From the NCBI RefSeq assembly GCF_003402535.2, contig NZ_AP025172.1:558001-622000 (forward strand): a stretch of 64,000 nt of DNA, given 5' to 3'. The notes under the pieces were generated by a model. The model was not told the origin of the DNA and searched no databases. It saw nothing but the letters and a program-made list of their open reading frames with translations. The DNA comes from Cupriavidus sp. P-10. Its GTDB lineage: Bacteria; Pseudomonadota; Gammaproteobacteria; Burkholderiales; Burkholderiaceae. The stretch's first letter is position 1. Each line of letters opens with the position of its first letter. Shown in pieces: positions 62,938 to 64,000 of the stretch. A program made the translations under genes and the position numbers.

Positions 62938-64000
62938 ATGACCGAGAAGCTGCGCATGGATATCCCAATCCTGTTGCCGGATGTAGTCGATGCCGCGGAT
63001 GCTTGCGTGGCGCGGCTCATGGGCGAATTGCATGGCCGGGATGGCGTTGAGGAGGTGCATGTCAGACACGCCGCTGCGCAGGAAGCGGCTCAGCTCTGTG
63101 TTCACTATGATCCCGACGTTGTCCCCCTTGCGCGGATTCGTGAACTCGCGCTAAGCGCAGGGGCGAGGATCACGGAAAGGTTTGGGCACGTGCTGTGGCA
63201 AGTTGAGGGTGTCACGCATGAGCGCCGCGCGCGCGCCGTCGCCCAACGGCTGCGCGCACTTCCGGGTGTGCTGGAAGCAGAGGTTAGTCCCGCTGGTTTA
63301 GTGCGGGCTGAGTTTGATGCTGAGCAAGTCACAGAGGCAAGGATCCGGGAAACGCTAGCCGAGTTGGGCGCGTCAAAGAAGGTCGCCAGCCCTGCGCCGA
63401 AGGGTGAGCATACTGGTCATGCTCATGGCACCGCGGAGCACGTGCAAGATTTGGGCGGCAAGGAACATGAGCACACCCATGGTGGCCTCTTCGGTGGCAG
63501 TTCCGAATTGATCTTTTCGCTCACGTGCGGAGCGTTGTTGGGTGTTGGCTTCGCCATCGAGAAACTGGTCGCTGGCGCCGCTGGCTGGCTACCGATTGCC
63601 TGCTATGTTGCGGCGTACTTTTGCGGCGGCTTCTACACGGTTCGCGAGGCGGTCGACAACTTGCGCCTCAAAAAATTTGAGATCGACACGCTGATGTTGG
63701 TCGCAGCTGCAGGCGCGGCATCGTTGGGCGCCTGGGCTGAAGGTGCGTTGCTCCTCTTTCTTTTCAGCCTTGGCCACTCGCTCGAGCACTATGCCATGGG
63801 CCGCGCCAAGCAGGCGATTGAGGCACTCGCTGAGCTTGCGCCCCCCACGGCTACCGTGCTGCGTGATGGGAAGACTCGCGATGTCCCCGTCGAGCAATTG
63901 AAAATTGGCGATGTGGTTGTTGTCCGCCCCAACGAACGCCTGCCGGCGGATGGATTCCTTATAAAGGGTGTCTCGGCAATCAACCAGGCGCCGGTCACCG
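62938..64000 (+). CDS. Heavy-metal P-type ATPase, N-terminal part
   Basis: An open frame of 354 codons runs off the right edge. Residues 1-145 look like two ferredoxin-like heavy-metal-domain folds that lack the CxxC pair. A His-rich stretch (HTGHAHGTAEH and KEHEHTHGG, about 160-182) follows, then membrane helices (SLTCGALLGVGFAIEKLVAG, IDTLMLVAAAGAASLGAWAE). The actuator-domain start is SLGHSLEHYAMGRAKQAIEA and GDVVVVRPNERLPADGF. This is a P1B-type exporter, perhaps of the CzcP/P1B-4 branch for Zn, Cd or Co. The CPC/SPC, DKTG and HEGG motifs lie outside. ATG 62938 is the first start; its ribosome site is weak. Confidence 0.85.
   Translation, partial: MTEKLRMDIPILLPDVVDAADACVARLMGELHGRDGVEEVHVRHAAAQEAAQLCVHYDPDVVPLARIRELALSAGARITERFGHVLWQVEGVTHERRARAVAQRLRALPGVLEAEVSPAGLVRAEFDAEQVTEARIRETLAELGASKKVASPAPKGEHTGHAHGTAEHVQDLGGKEHEHTHGGLFGGSSELIFSLTCGALLGVGFAIEKLVAGAAGWLPIACYVAAYFCGGFYTVREAVDNLRLKKFEIDTLMLVAAAGAASLGAWAEGALLLFLFSLGHSLEHYAMGRAKQAIEALAELAPPTATVLRDGKTRDVPVEQLKIGDVVVVRPNERLPADGFLIKGVSAINQAPVT

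Overview
The window looks like an accessory region of a Burkholderiales genome, most probably Cupriavidus/Ralstonia-like. The evidence is the moderately high G+C, four Bug-family (tripartite tricarboxylate transporter) periplasmic binding proteins, OpcP-type porins, a recombinase-in-trio (RIT) element and a metal P-type ATPase. No tRNA, rRNA or CRISPR array was seen.

Left third (about 1-34000): a catabolic mosaic. The same parts recur in three modules: a beta-keto acid cleavage enzyme (BKACE), an RBBP9-like serine hydrolase, a carboxymuconolactone-decarboxylase (CMD) family protein, a Bug binding protein, a TauD-type dioxygenase, an MDR oxidoreductase, a porin and an AraC-type activator. Two BKACE genes lie in a 1.2 kb near-perfect duplication (1917-3126 and 9743-10952) that includes a putative AraC operator. 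Remnants of BKACE, hydrolase, SDR, MDR, MmgE/PrpD and porin genes show that the modules were shuffled and are decaying. A RIT element (16328-20415) with terminal inverted repeats carries three overlapping tyrosine recombinases plus a fourth ORF. Next to it are MDR and SDR genes, then a likely glutarate-catabolism locus: CsiD dioxygenase, FMN 2-hydroxyacid oxidase, a divergent LysR regulator and a broken MFS transporter.

Middle (about 34000-48000): small accessory genes among insertion sequences. These include an AAA ATPase with a repeated GTATCTTA motif upstream, a DUF4160-DUF2442 pair, a VapBC-like toxin-antitoxin pair with a palindromic operator, two adjacent ISNCY(IS1202)-type elements, an IS110 remnant, and an ISL3 element with a clean 8-bp target duplication. 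The ISL3 element splits a two-module zinc-binding protein gene that can be reconstructed in frame.

Right third (about 48900-64000): the most interesting part. Three overlapping minus-strand genes (PD-(D/E)xK nuclease, DinG-type helicase, pPIWI-RE protein) match the predicted pPIWI-RE conflict/defence system, although the helicase carries a frameshift. Divergent from it, after a structured 600-base region containing a leader-peptide/hairpin arrangement, is a four-gene Tn7/Tn5053-like transposition operon (TnsA-like, TniA, TniB, TniQ). A His-rich heavy-metal P-type ATPase runs off the right edge and may be cargo of that transposon.
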